55,761 nucleotides of DNA from Caryophanales bacterium UBA1423 (GCA_002304855.1 DBPJ01000004.1:37296-93056); one strand, 5' to 3'; counted from the first letter of the stretch, positions 20,617 through 30,227 are shown. The notes: generated by a model not told the origin, from the sequence alone. Program-made: numbers and translations.

Positions 20617-21117
20617 TTATCTTTTCTTTGATTGAGTATCATCTATATTATCTAAATTAGAGATCTCAGCTTCTTCAACATAAGATAATATTTTTTTATA
20701 TTCATCAACTAATGAAATTTCCCCTTTTGAGTCTTGATAGTTGCCCAATTTTTGGTTTTGGTAATTTTCTAATATTTTAGGATCTTGATACCCTCCTAAT
20801 TTTGGTTCTTGATAACTACCTAATTTCGATTCTTGATAGTTACTTAATACTTTTGGCTCTTGATAATTGTCTAATGTTTTAGGATCCTGATACCCTCCTA
20901 ATTTTGGTTCCCGGTAATTTCCTAGAGTTGTAACAGTTTGTGTAATTGCTGGACTTTGTCCAATAAGACCATTAAATCTAGCATTTGAATAAACTTTTAC
21001 ATTAGAATATAGACCTAAAGTTAATGAAACACCTAGTACGATAATTCTAAATATTTTAGGTCGACCTGTAAAAAAAGATTTTATTGATTTAAAAACATTA
21101 TCTCTACATAATATCAT
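20617..21117 (-). CDS. Unrecognised membrane-anchored protein with eight NYQ(E/D)PK repeats
   Basis: 166 residues, family not recognised. A basic N terminus is followed by one hydrophobic helix (about residues 22-38, FRIIVLGVSLTLGLYS), probably a membrane anchor. Residues 65-131 are eight repeats of 8-9 residues with consensus LGNYQ(E/D)PK (LGGYQDPK, TLDNYQEPK, VLSNYQESK, LGSYQEPK). The C terminus is acidic (EEAEISNLDNIDDTQ) and ends QSKKR. It precedes the broken FemX gene by 14 bases and may be co-transcribed with it. A role in the cell envelope is a guess from the anchor and neighbour. ATG chosen with AAGG ten bases upstream. Confidence 0.75.
   Translation of the reverse strand: MILCRDNVFKSIKSFFTGRPKIFRIIVLGVSLTLGLYSNVKVYSNARFNGLIGQSPAITQTVTTLGNYREPKLGGYQDPKTLDNYQEPKVLSNYQESKLGSYQEPKLGGYQDPKILENYQNQKLGNYQDSKGEISLVDEYKKILSYVEEAEISNLDNIDDTQSKKR
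20725..20925 (-). repeat. Coding tandem repeat: 8 units of 24-27 bases, arranged as two ~102-base modules
   Basis: The repeats encode the NYQ units above. Unit lengths run 8, 8, 9, 9 and then 8, 8, 9, 8 residues. The DNA shows a higher-order period of 102 bases: a GGATCTTGATACCCTCC-type segment at about 20780 recurs at about 20882 with few changes. This implies a four-unit block was duplicated once. Confidence 0.85.
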
Positions 21118-21237
21118 TAATATTTAACCTTTTTTCTATCTTACATTCCATTTTTAGTATATATTACCAATAATAGATAATCAATTTATATTACATTTTT
21201 TTGAGTGGCTTTACACAATCAAATTGGTATTACCAAA

Positions 21238-21273
21238 AATAAAAATTCTACACTCAATAAGTGTAGAATTTTA
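21238..21273 (-). terminator. Intrinsic terminator after the YfcC-type transporter
   Basis: AAAATTCTACAC with its complement around a 7-base loop, then TTTTTATTTTTG on the minus strand. Strong hairpin within the 165-base gap before the repeat protein. Confidence 0.88.
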
Positions 21274-21282
21274 TTGTTATTA

Positions 21283-22671
21283 TTAAATTAATATTATTAT
21301 GGTTGATATTATTGTTATGACAATTAATAATTGAAGTACATATTTGTATATATGTTTCAACCACGTCATATATGGAACATTTAGATAACGTAATCCCATG
21401 ACTAATATTATACTGGTAGGTGCCAATAGCATTGTTAAACCATATATTGACTGTAATAATATACCCATTGCCGGATAAACATTTTTATCAGTAATAATAT
21501 CAGTAAATATTCGTAATGCTTCTGCAAAGTAAGATATATCAACTATTAAGACACTACCGATCGCAGTTACTATTATCATGGTTACAATATTAAAGGTATT
21601 AGTTAAATTGAGCATCCAATTAACAATAGTGAAATAGAATAAATGATAGTAAGTAATTAAGAATACTACATGGACAAGTCCAACTAATATAGCAATTGAT
21701 AATACTCGCTTACTTCCTTCTACAAAAGATTCAATTGCATCATCTAATTTTACTTTATAAATCCATGCCAACACAATTGCTGCCATTAACAATAAGACGC
21801 TAAATTCATTGATTCCCCAATTGCCAAATGGTGGGACATTACCTAATATTTTGCGAAATACTGGGAAAGTAGCTATTTCATAAGTCATAATTTTTTGATA
21901 AATCTCTTTAAACCAAGTGACATTAAAAACTGGTTCCCAAGCCAATGAACTTAAAATCATAATCAATAAAGTTAAACTAAGAATTGTTACTAATGGCCAT
22001 AATTTTTTCTTACTTTCTTTAGTTTCTAAATATAATGGCTCTTCATAGTTTTTAGGTAATTTAACTGTAACTTTGTTATTTAAAATATAGGTAACTAATA
22101 AGAAGAGCGAAATAATGAGTAAGAATATTCTACTGATGATTTCAGTATTGACTTCTAAAAATAGCTCAGCATTAATAGCACCAGCACCGTAATAAGAAAA
22201 AGTTGAACCAATAAGTCCGGCTAATGTGCTACCAACAATAGTAGTTAATACGGTAAGACGATCAAATCCCATCAATAACAATATTGAGATAACTAGTGGG
22301 AAAACTGCAAATATTGCAATTGATAAGTTAGATACCGAGGTAATAATAGCTAATAAAATAGCAATACCTATTAAAAATACTTTTTCTAATTTTCTAAATT
22401 TTCTAACTATTCTTTCAATTAATTGTTTGTAGACTCCCGTTATATTTAAGATTCCATAGAAGCCACCTACAATTAAAACAAAGACAATAGGTGCCCCCAT
22501 ATTTTGCATTACCCTCACAAAATATGTAAATAGTTGCCATATACCTACCATGTTTACTTCACCCAAAACCACTCCAGTATCCCCATAATTACTAGCTGGT
22601 ATTAACCATGTCAATAAAGCAACAATACCAATCGTAATGAGGATAACTTTAAATAAATTATATTTCTTCAC
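21283..22671 (-). CDS. Multi-pass membrane transporter, probably YfcC/DcuC-like family
   Basis: 462 residues with about 11-12 hydrophobic segments. The N terminus (ILITIGIVALLTWLIPASNYG) matches the opening of YfcC/anaerobic C4-dicarboxylate carrier-like proteins, which begin with a helix ending TWxIPAG. The segment GSTLAGLIGSTFSYYGAGAINAE and a mirrored second half (IVTMIIVTAIGSVLIVDIS) suggest an inverted-repeat fold. A soluble loop follows residue 200. Substrate unknown: C4-dicarboxylates or amino acids are possible. Starts with GTG at 22671 behind GGAGGTAAAAGAA. It sits between lysS and the islet, not a standard location. Confidence 0.6.
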   Translation of the reverse strand: MKKYNLFKVILITIGIVALLTWLIPASNYGDTGVVLGEVNMVGIWQLFTYFVRVMQNMGAPIVFVLIVGGFYGILNITGVYKQLIERIVRKFRKLEKVFLIGIAILLAIITSVSNLSIAIFAVFPLVISILLLMGFDRLTVLTTIVGSTLAGLIGSTFSYYGAGAINAELFLEVNTEIISRIFLLIISLFLLVTYILNNKVTVKLPKNYEEPLYLETKESKKKLWPLVTILSLTLLIMILSSLAWEPVFNVTWFKEIYQKIMTYEIATFPVFRKILGNVPPFGNWGINEFSVLLLMAAIVLAWIYKVKLDDAIESFVEGSKRVLSIAILVGLVHVVFLITYYHLFYFTIVNWMLNLTNTFNIVTMIIVTAIGSVLIVDISYFAEALRIFTDIITDKNVYPAMGILLQSIYGLTMLLAPTSIILVMGLRYLNVPYMTWLKHIYKYVLQLLIVITIISTIIILI

Positions 22672-22731
22672 TTCTTTTACCTCCTAGTATAATTATAGCA
22701 TACAAATAATAAATATACTATTTTTTAATTG

Positions 22732-24204
22732 TTAATCTTTATCAAGTGGCCTCATCAATGGAAACATTACCACATCTCTAATGTTAGGTGATTCGGTTAT
22801 AACTTGTAAGAAACGATCAACCCCTAGTCCCCAGCCAGAAATAGGTGGCATACCGTATTCCATAGCATCAATATAATCATTATCCATCACCATCGCATCT
22901 TCATCACCAGCAGCATTTAATTTAGCTTGCTCTTCTAAACGTTTCCTTTGTTCAATTGGGTCAACTAACTCAGAATAAGCATTTACCATTTCAGCTCCAT
23001 TAATAATCAATTGGAAACGATCAGCTACTTTTATATTTTCATCATTAGCTCTAGCAAGTGGTGAAAGCTCAATTGGATGCTCAATTAAAAAGGTAGGATT
23101 AATTATCTTAGGACGTGCCATTCGTTTATATAACAAATCAACCAAATTACCAAAACCAAGTAATTTAATATCAGTTTCAGATTCTAATTGTAGATCTAAC
23201 TCTTGAATTTTACCCAATAATAATTCTTTAGTATTATACACATTTATGTCAATTGAAGTATGCTCTAATATTACATCTCTAAAAGTAACAACTTTCCATT
23301 CTTGGGCTAAATCAATTTGATTACCACCTAAATTTATAACTGTCGTACCTAATATCTTTTTTAAAACGGTAGTAAGCATATCTCTAATCAAATCCATCGT
23401 ATCTTTATAATTATAGTAAGCACAATAACCTTCAATCATGGTGAAATCTTGAATATGCGTTGAATCAACACCTTCATTTCTAAAACATCTAGCTACTTCA
23501 AACACTTTATTAATACCAGCAACGACAGCGCGCTTTAAATAAGTTTCGGGAGCTATTCTTAAATATACATCCATATCTAAAGCATTATGATGAGCTATAA
23601 ATGGCCTAGCTAAAGCACCAGATGGCTTATTCATTAATACTGGTGTTTCAATTTCGGTATAACCTAAATCTTCTAAATAACGGCGAATATGTTTTAAAAA
23701 TTCAAATCGCAAAATAAATCGCTTTCTAGTATCTTCATTCATAATTAAATCAACATAGCGCTTGCGATAACATAGTTCAGGATCAGTTAAACCATGAAAT
23801 TTTTCTGGTAATGGCTTTAAAGCTTTGCCTAAAAAGTAAAAAGTTGAAACTCTAACTGTCCTTTCCCCAGTGTTGGTGGTAAACATTTCACCCTCAACAC
23901 CAATATAATCACCTATATCAAAGTATGATTTAAAAAACTCATATTGCTCTTCACCAACCATATCACTTTTAATAGCTAATTGAATACTACCATATAAATC
24001 ACTTATTTTAATAAAAGTAAGTTTGCCCATTACACGCATCAAAAGAATGCGACCCGCTACCCTAACTCCTTTAGTCCCATCCGCTAGCTCTTTAGCTTCA
24101 GTCAATTCATGAGTAATTTCAAAGCGATCAGGATACGAATTAGTATATTGAGTAATATTTTTTAATTTTTCACGTCTAACTGTTTCTTGCTCTGTCAATT
24201 CCAT
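22732..24204 (-). CDS. lysS: Lysyl-tRNA synthetase, class II
   Basis: 490-residue class II LysRS. The N-terminal OB-fold anticodon-binding domain carries KGVRVAGRILLMRVMGKLTFIK-like sequence (residues ~43-65). Motif 2 is VFEVARCFRNEGVDSTHIQDF, and motif 3 is GWGLGVDRFLQVI near the C terminus. Neighbours ftsH and dusB match the Bacillus order. No T-box is seen upstream; the start lies only 3 bases after the RDD gene. Confidence 0.97.
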   Translation of the reverse strand: MELTEQETVRREKLKNITQYTNSYPDRFEITHELTEAKELADGTKGVRVAGRILLMRVMGKLTFIKISDLYGSIQLAIKSDMVGEEQYEFFKSYFDIGDYIGVEGEMFTTNTGERTVRVSTFYFLGKALKPLPEKFHGLTDPELCYRKRYVDLIMNEDTRKRFILRFEFLKHIRRYLEDLGYTEIETPVLMNKPSGALARPFIAHHNALDMDVYLRIAPETYLKRAVVAGINKVFEVARCFRNEGVDSTHIQDFTMIEGYCAYYNYKDTMDLIRDMLTTVLKKILGTTVINLGGNQIDLAQEWKVVTFRDVILEHTSIDINVYNTKELLLGKIQELDLQLESETDIKLLGFGNLVDLLYKRMARPKIINPTFLIEHPIELSPLARANDENIKVADRFQLIINGAEMVNAYSELVDPIEQRKRLEEQAKLNAAGDEDAMVMDNDYIDAMEYGMPPISGWGLGVDRFLQVITESPNIRDVVMFPLMRPLDKD

Positions 24205-24207
24205 ATC

Positions 24208-24804
24208 TTACACTCCTTTATCGATAATAACTTTTGTATTAGCAAACAAATCATGCAGTCCTCGACCATCTTTCCTATATAATATCATAAAAATAGTAGT
24301 AGTGGTAATAATGAATTTAACTATACTGGTTACAAATATAAGTTGTAAAAAAATTGTTTTATTTAATATCAAAATGCCAATTAGTTCAATCATACTAATT
24401 GCTAAACCATTAATTATTAAACTTCTTTTAGCTATATCATCCATAGTAACAATACTACTTCCATTGCCTACAATTTTTATTTTCATTAATTTTTTACCAA
24501 TTGTGCGCCCCTCATTTTTAAATTGAAAAATAATATAATATAAGACACATATAGTGAAAGTTACAATATTATGACCAATCGTTTGATATTGAATGTCATA
24601 ACTAATGTCTAATGCTCTGTTTATATATACTTCAATTGATATTGCCCCATCAATAACTAGATTCATAACGCTATTTAATTCATCTTGCAACATCGCAATA
24701 TTGTTATTTGCGAGAAATAATCCGGTAATAATTGATATTGCCAATGACACTATAATAGAATCAATTAAATAAGCTAAAACTCTTTTATAAAAATGAGCCT
24801 TCAT
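24208..24804 (-). CDS. RDD-family membrane protein
   Basis: 198 residues with four hydrophobic segments. The N terminus FYKRVLAYLIDSIIV matches the family motif (Arg, Asp, Asp: R8, D15). NEGRTIGKKLMKIKIV near residue 96 is a conserved RDD block, and GRGLHDLFANTKVI near the C terminus is the closing one. Function is unknown; some members affect Na+/H+ exchange. It is tightly placed between dusB and lysS and likely co-transcribed. Confidence 0.85.
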   Translation of the reverse strand: MKAHFYKRVLAYLIDSIIVSLAISIITGLFLANNNIAMLQDELNSVMNLVIDGAISIEVYINRALDISYDIQYQTIGHNIVTFTICVLYYIIFQFKNEGRTIGKKLMKIKIVGNGSSIVTMDDIAKRSLIINGLAISMIELIGILILNKTIFLQLIFVTSIVKFIITTTTIFMILYRKDGRGLHDLFANTKVIIDKGV

Positions 24805-24819
24805 AATATCACCCTAATC

Positions 24820-25809
24820 TTATTCTATAATATTTTTATAGCTATTAATGTAATTATTTAATAATTCAATTAAACTATTTACATCCTTAGTATTAAAAAT
24901 ATTCTTACGTAATTCAGTTGCTCCCGGTAATCCTTTTACATACCAAGCAGCATGACTCCTAATTTCTAATAAAGCGGTCTTTTCATTTTTTAGTTTGATT
25001 AATCGTTTTAAATGTTCAAGGCACATCTGTATTTTTTCTTCTAAAATAGGTTTCGCTATTATATTGCCTGTTTCTAAATAAGTTACAATTTTTTGTATTA
25101 ACCATGGATTACCTAATACTCCTCTACCTACCATAATGGCATCACAGCCCGTCATATCAAGCATTCTTTTAGCATCCTCAGCACTTTTAATATCGCCATT
25201 ACCAATTACCGGAATAGTAACACTTTCCTTTATAGCTTTGATAATATTCCAATCAGCTTTTCCACTATATCCCTGACTTCTAGTACGCGGATGAATACAA
25301 ATAGCTTTAGCACCAGCTTTTTCACATAGCTTGGCCACTTCAACTGCATTAATTGTTTTAGCATCCCATCCGCTACGCATCTTTACCGTTACTGGACAAG
25401 GTACACTCTCAACTACGGCTTTAACTAGTTCATATATTCTATTAGGATTTTTCAGTAATGCAGCTCCAGCTTGGCTACGAACTGCTACTTTCGGAACAGG
25501 ACAACCAAGATTGATATCAATTATATCTGGTTTTACTTTTTCATATACATATTTAGCAGCATAAGTAAACGATTCTAAATCATTGCCAAATATTTGAACT
25601 ACAATAGGACGTTCTTGATCTGTAAAATATAACAAAGCTAATGTCTTCTTATTGTTGTACATAATAGCCTTATCACTAATCATCTCAGTATATATAAGAC
25701 CACATCCTAATTCTTTAACAATTGATCTAAAGGCGCTATCAGTAATTCCAGCCATTGGCGCTAAACAAACTTGATTATCAATCACTACATCGCCTATTTT
25801 CCATTGCAT
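24820..25809 (-). CDS. dusB: tRNA-dihydrouridine synthase
   Basis: FMN- and NADPH-dependent enzyme that reduces uridine in tRNA, 329 residues. N-terminal LAPMAGITDSAFR, the active-site motif DINLGCPVPKVAVRSQAGAALL with its catalytic Cys, VKMRSGWD, CIHPRTRSQGYSG and GNGDI (TIM-barrel strands) are all present. I use the ATG at 25809, preceded by GGTGATAAT. The longer frame (to 25851) would overlap the ftsH stop and has no ribosome site. Bacillus has dusB at the same locus. Confidence 0.95.
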   Translation of the reverse strand: MQWKIGDVVIDNQVCLAPMAGITDSAFRSIVKELGCGLIYTEMISDKAIMYNNKKTLALLYFTDQERPIVVQIFGNDLESFTYAAKYVYEKVKPDIIDINLGCPVPKVAVRSQAGAALLKNPNRIYELVKAVVESVPCPVTVKMRSGWDAKTINAVEVAKLCEKAGAKAICIHPRTRSQGYSGKADWNIIKAIKESVTIPVIGNGDIKSAEDAKRMLDMTGCDAIMVGRGVLGNPWLIQKIVTYLETGNIIAKPILEEKIQMCLEHLKRLIKLKNEKTALLEIRSHAAWYVKGLPGATELRKNIFNTKDVNSLIELLNNYINSYKNIIE

Positions 25810-25840
25810 ATTATCACCAAATTTTCTAAACCAAAAGAAC

Positions 25841-27793
25841 TTATTTTTCAAGTTCTTTTATTAATTCTTCTCTAGATAATTTAGAGTAACCCCTTATACC
25901 TTTTTCTTTAGCCATTTCTCTTAATCGTGTCATATTATAGTCTGAATAATCAATTTCATCAGGTATACAGCCATGTTCTACTAAATACTCAATTTGTTCT
26001 TTGGTTAATGTTTCATATTTTAATAAAGTAGATGAAATTAAATCTAATAGATCGCGATTCTCAAGCAATATTTTTTTAGCTTGTTCATAACATTCATTAA
26101 TAATATTTCTAATTTCTTTATCAATTTCTAATGCTACTTGATCAGAGAAGTTACGACTCTTATTATAATCTCTTCCTAAGAAGACGCCTTCAGTTTGTTG
26201 TTCAAATTGCATTGGACCTAAATTACTCATCCCGTATTCAGTAACCATACTGCGGGCAATTTTAGTAGCTTTTTCAAAATCGTTATGAGCACCAGTTGTC
26301 ATTTCATTAAATACTATTTCTTCCGTTACTCTACCACCAAGCAATCCGGTTATTTGATCCAATAATTCAGTCTTAGTTGCCGTATATTTTTCTTCCTTAG
26401 GAACCATCATTGCATAACCACCGGCATAACTACGGGGAATAATAGTTACTTTTTGAACTACATTAGCATCATTTAACTTAAGACCTAATACCACATGACC
26501 AGCTTCATGATATGAAACCATCTTCTTTTCATGGTCAGTATATTTCTTAGATAACTTGGCTGGCCCCATTAATACTCTATCAGTAGCTTCGTCTATTTCA
26601 GCCATCGTTATATATTCTTTATTTCGTCTAACGGCAAGTAGTGCAGCTTCATTTAATAAATTTTCTAAATCTGCCCCACTAAATCCTGGAGTACGTCTAG
26701 CTAAATTTTCTAAAGTTACATTTTTACTTAATATTTTATTGCGCGCATGAACCGCCAAAATCTCTTCTCTAGCTTTAACATCGGGTAAGTTAACTGTAAC
26801 TTGGCGGTCAAAACGTCCTGGCCTAAGTAATGCTGGATCTAAAACGTCAGGTCTATTAGTTGCTGCAATGATAATAATTCCTTCATTAGAACCAAAGCCA
26901 TCCATTTCAGCCAACAATTGGTTTAAGGTTTGTTCGCGTTCATCATGACCACCACCTAAACCAGTACCTCTTTGTCTACCTACCGCATCTATTTCATCAA
27001 TAAATATAAGACATGGGGCATTGTTCTTAGCTTGTCTAAACATATCGCGAACACGACTTGCTCCAACCCCGACAAATAGTTCAACAAAGTCTGAACCGCT
27101 TATATAATAGAAAGGAACATTGGCTTCACCAGCCACAGCTCTAGCTAATAATGTTTTGCCAGTACCAGGAGGCCCAACTAATAATACCCCTTTAGGTATT
27201 CTGGCCCCTAACTTTTGAAAGCGCTTTGGATTTTTTAAGAAGTCAATTAATTCTCTCACTTCTTCTTTCTCTTCTTTTAAGCCTGCTACATCATCAAAAG
27301 TAACTTTTTTGCCTTCTTCATGTAATTTAGCTCTACTTCTACCAAAATCCATTGATCGATTAGCCCCACTTACTTGTCTAGTAACAATAAAGAAAGTAGC
27401 TCCAATTAATAGTAATATTGGTAAGACATTAATTAATATTAAAACAAAAGATGTTGATTCAGGATCAGGTTCAGTTTCTAATTTAAATTTGTGTACTGAG
27501 TGATAATCTAATAATTTTTCTATTATTTCATCAGTCAATGGAACTCTTATTATAAATGATTCATTTTCCTTATAATCTTTAACTTTACCTCTCAATTCAT
27601 AAATTTTAGCTCTATCCCTAGGTATTATTGTTATTTGCGTAATATTATTTTGTTCAAAATAATCTATTAATTGTCCATAGTTTAAAACATGAACTTTTCG
27701 ATTCAATATATTAAACCCATAAAAAATAGAAACCATTAAAATAAATAAAAAGAGATACGGTACTATGCCTTTTCTAATTCCGCGTCTATGCAT
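25841..27793 (-). CDS. ftsH: ATP-dependent zinc metalloprotease FtsH with a C-terminal Rho_N/SAP-like module
   Basis: 650 residues. Two transmembrane helices (about 9-26 and 114-136) flank a short extracytoplasmic loop. The AAA domain carries [18 protein letters not shown] (residues ~206-223), [11 protein letters not shown] and the SRH. The peptidase has HEAGH near residue 432. It degrades membrane and regulatory proteins. The last ~35 residues are unusual: [20 protein letters not shown] then [13 protein letters not shown] reads like the small Rho_N/SAP helix-extended loop-helix domain. tilS lies 16 bases upstream, as in Bacillus (hpt missing). Confidence 0.95.
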   Translation of the reverse strand: MHRRGIRKGIVPYLFLFILMVSIFYGFNILNRKVHVLNYGQLIDYFEQNNITQITIIPRDRAKIYELRGKVKDYKENESFIIRVPLTDEIIEKLLDYHSVHKFKLETEPDPESTSFVLILINVLPILLLIGATFFIVTRQVSGANRSMDFGRSRAKLHEEGKKVTFDDVAGLKEEKEEVRELIDFLKNPKRFQKLGARIPKGVLLVGPPGTGKTLLARAVAGEANVPFYYISGSDFVELFVGVGASRVRDMFRQAKNNAPCLIFIDEIDAVGRQRGTGLGGGHDEREQTLNQLLAEMDGFGSNEGIIIIAATNRPDVLDPALLRPGRFDRQVTVNLPDVKAREEILAVHARNKILSKNVTLENLARRTPGFSGADLENLLNEAALLAVRRNKEYITMAEIDEATDRVLMGPAKLSKKYTDHEKKMVSYHEAGHVVLGLKLNDANVVQKVTIIPRSYAGGYAMMVPKEEKYTATKTELLDQITGLLGGRVTEEIVFNEMTTGAHNDFEKATKIARSMVTEYGMSNLGPMQFEQQTEGVFLGRDYNKSRNFSDQVALEIDKEIRNIINECYEQAKKILLENRDLLDLISSTLLKYETLTKEQIEYLVEHGCIPDEIDYSDYNMTRLREMAKEKGIRGYSKLSREELIKELEK

Positions 27794-27809
27794 TCTTTCT
27801 GTCTCCTCT

Positions 27810-29138
27810 CTAATAATACTTGATTATTATATCATGTTTTTCATCTTTATCTTTAACTAATTTAGATTTTTTTAATCCTGGTATCCAAACAATTTTATCT
27901 GACGAATCAACTACAATTGGCCATATATCGCGATCAGCCGATGAAATTTTCTCATCAATAAAGATATCCTTAACTTTTTTAGAACCTAACATTCCTTTAA
28001 CATCCATACGGTCGCCAACTCGTCTAGTACGAACGTATAGAGGTAATTTAATCTCACTGGTATCTAAACGACAAACGTCATTACCAGTCCCCTCATCTTT
28101 ATCTACTATTTCAATATTTTTCCCATTAGGTAAATTAATATAATTAATAAGTTCTATCTCATATTCATGATGTTCAATTGATTCTCTAATTAAGGTCAAA
28201 GAATCATATGCTTTAACTACTTTAATATTATTTGGTAAATAAATATAAGCATTAGGGCGCTTAGAAATAATTAGGTCATATATTAACTCCGCGTGCTTAT
28301 CATATATTAACATTAAATCATCTTGATATACATTTTCTAATATATAGTATATTATTTTCATTCTAATTAATTTATTTAAATTCAAAAACTTCTCAATATT
28401 TAAAACGCCCTGTTTATAAGTATCATTAATACAACTATGCATCTGTTCTTCAATGAAATTATTATATTCAATTAAAGTATTACTAAACTTAATAAACTTT
28501 TCATGAATATTAGGATCCTCACGTTTCAAGAAAGGTAAAACATACTTACGATATCTATTTCTCGTATATTTATCCTCATTATTTGAAGCATCCTGAACAT
28601 AGCTAAGATTATGATGTCTAAGATAGTCGATAATCTCATCTTTGGTAATTGAAATGAATGGTCGAATTATCTTATAATCGCCCATATTTACTACCTTTGA
28701 AAAACCACTATATCCTCTTAAAGTAGATCCTCTTGCTATACGCATCAAGATGGTCTCAATTAAATCATCCGCATGGTGGGCAGTAAATAAGTATTTAGCG
28801 CCATATTTTTTAACTATTTTACCAAAATAATTATAACGTTTGGTCCTAGCTTCATTATGAAAATTATCATCCCCATAATCATCGATCTTCATTGATTCAA
28901 AAGTAATTTGGTTATTATCACAATATTTCTGAAGAAATTCTCTTTCACGACTACTTTCATTCCTAACATTATGATCAACATGAGCACAAATAATAAAAAT
29001 ATCGGTTTCTTTTTTAATTTGCGACAGTAGATGTAATAGTGCCATTGAATCAGGTCCGCCAGATACGCCTACGACAATTGTATCACCATATTTTAAGCCT
29101 AGTTCACACACCAAGTACTTATATACCTCTTTCACCAT
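27810..29138 (-). CDS. tilS: tRNA(Ile)-lysidine synthetase
   Basis: N-type ATP pyrophosphatase that converts C34 of tRNA-Ile(CAU) to lysidine, 442 residues. The P-loop-type VVGVSGGPDSMALLHLLS is at residues 22-39. HHADDLIETILMRIARGS follows near residue 119. The C-terminal substrate domain (VRTRRVGDRMDVKGMLGSKK, residues ~372-391) is complete. It precedes ftsH, typical of Firmicutes. Confidence 0.96.
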   Translation of the reverse strand: MVKEVYKYLVCELGLKYGDTIVVGVSGGPDSMALLHLLSQIKKETDIFIICAHVDHNVRNESSREREFLQKYCDNNQITFESMKIDDYGDDNFHNEARTKRYNYFGKIVKKYGAKYLFTAHHADDLIETILMRIARGSTLRGYSGFSKVVNMGDYKIIRPFISITKDEIIDYLRHHNLSYVQDASNNEDKYTRNRYRKYVLPFLKREDPNIHEKFIKFSNTLIEYNNFIEEQMHSCINDTYKQGVLNIEKFLNLNKLIRMKIIYYILENVYQDDLMLIYDKHAELIYDLIISKRPNAYIYLPNNIKVVKAYDSLTLIRESIEHHEYEIELINYINLPNGKNIEIVDKDEGTGNDVCRLDTSEIKLPLYVRTRRVGDRMDVKGMLGSKKVKDIFIDEKISSADRDIWPIVVDSSDKIVWIPGLKKSKLVKDKDEKHDIIIKYY

Positions 29139-29159
29139 AGACCACCTTCTTAATTAATT

Positions 29160-29615
29160 TTATCTAAAATTATTACTTTGAGCAAGTAAAATTGCATATT
29201 TGAACCAGTTTTTAAATATAGCCACAATTAAATAAATAAAATTTAATAATAAGATAGAAAAAACAATATTTATAAATTGATAATAGGTAAAATCTAACTT
29301 TTCTATTATTTTAACTAACATTAAATATATAAATAAACTGGTATTAAATACCATCATCACATTGCATTTATAACTTACTAATAATACACATTGTTTGGTA
29401 AAATTAAATAAACTAATAAATAAGGTAATTTTAATAACTAATGATAACGGCAAAATTAATATCAAAATTAAAAAATATATTACATATCTACCATATTTGT
29501 TATTTATATAAATAGATAACAACAATATTAACAGGGGTTCACCGATTATCATAATTTTACTTGCTATTGTTATCATTAATATAAATAAATAGTTTTTGGT
29601 TACTAATTTTTTCAT
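29160..29615 (-). CDS. Hypothetical multi-pass membrane protein in the spoIIE slot
   Basis: 151 residues from the ATG at 29615, behind GGTGATAATATT. It is almost entirely hydrophobic with four or five probable membrane helices (for example LFILMITIASKIMIIGEP, VIYFLILILILPLSLVIKI, IVFSILLLNFIYLIVAIF) and few charges. No family recognised. The position between divIC and tilS is where spoIIE usually sits. It could be an unrelated replacement or a remnant of the SpoIIE membrane domain; there is no phosphatase domain. The longer frame to 29639 is rejected because its start lacks a ribosome site. Confidence 0.65.
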   Translation of the reverse strand: MKKLVTKNYLFILMITIASKIMIIGEPLLILLLSIYINNKYGRYVIYFLILILILPLSLVIKITLFISLFNFTKQCVLLVSYKCNVMMVFNTSLFIYLMLVKIIEKLDFTYYQFINIVFSILLLNFIYLIVAIFKNWFKYAILLAQSNNFR

Positions 29616-29700
29616 AATATTATCACCTGTTGCTATCACTATATAAATTAGTAACTGCCATTCTTGTCAAAAGAACATAACAAAATTAAATTTTTTAAAA

Positions 29701-29729
29701 TAAAAAGAGATAAACTTTTTTATCTCTTT
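29701..29729 (-). terminator. Intrinsic terminator after divIC
   Basis: AAAGAGATA/TATCTCTTT stem with T run, touching the divIC stop. It separates divIC from the membrane protein and tilS. Confidence 0.82.
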
Positions 29730-30024
29730 ATGGAATACGAATTAATATTTCGCCATCTTTTGAAAATAAATATTTTTCTCTAGCATATCTGGCAACATAT
29801 TCAGGATCTTGTAGTTTTTGTATCTCGGTTTTTAATCTTAGTTCTTCTTCCAGAAGAGTTTGCATTTGGACCTTTAAAAATTTATGTTCAATCGTCTTGC
29901 GGTATATTTGTATCCAATAACTCGAGATGGTAAATATAATAAAGATAGTAATAAAAATAGATAAGGTACCAAGTAATAAAAATCTTCTTTTGGCTTTCTT
30001 AGTTATTACTTTTTTAGTAGTCAT
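29728..30024 (-). CDS. divIC: Septum formation initiator, DivIC/FtsB family
   Basis: 98 residues: a basic cytoplasmic N terminus (TTKKVITKKAKRR), one transmembrane helix (about 16-36) and a coiled-coil (EHKFLKVQMQTLLEEELRLK). It ends in the conserved DPEYVARYAREKYLFSKDGE, the FtsB/DivIC signature. It is part of the DivIB-DivIC-FtsL septal complex that activates cell-wall synthesis. Follows yabP-yabQ, as in Bacillus. ATG has GGTGGTGAATAT upstream and its own promoter. Confidence 0.93.
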   Translation of the reverse strand: MTTKKVITKKAKRRFLLLGTLSIFITIFIIFTISSYWIQIYRKTIEHKFLKVQMQTLLEEELRLKTEIQKLQDPEYVARYAREKYLFSKDGEILIRIP

Positions 30025-30049
30025 TTTATATTCACCACCTATTGTTAAA

Positions 30050-30079
30050 ATTATAACATAAGCAAAACACTAGAAGCAA
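30050..30079 (-). promoter_or_regulatory. Candidate extended -10 promoter of divIC
   Basis: TATAAT with an upstream TG (TGTTATAAT) and TTGCTT at 18-base spacing, about 25 bases before the divIC start. The rest of the 236-base yabQ-divIC spacer is AT-rich, with the yabQ terminator and a TTGACA near 30100 lacking a -10. Confidence 0.5.
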
Positions 30080-30196
30080 ACATCAATTAAATTTATATGT
30101 CAAATAAGCATCAAAATAATATAATGCATTTTACTAAAATTTAAACATATTTTTATTACATTTAAAATTTTATATTATTTAATTACTCCCATAAAA

Positions 30197-30227
30197 TAGA
30201 AAAAGCATCTAGAATAAACGCTTTTCT
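30197..30227 (-). terminator. Probable intrinsic terminator after yabQ
   Basis: AGAAAAGC/GCTTTTTCT hairpin with an 11-13-base loop and a T-rich tail on the minus strand. Loose stem, so moderate confidence. Confidence 0.55.

Noticed and set aside
22672..22731. T-box or riboswitch before lysS, gltX or cysS
   Set aside because: No GGTGGTACCGCG-type motif or leader of sufficient length at these genes.
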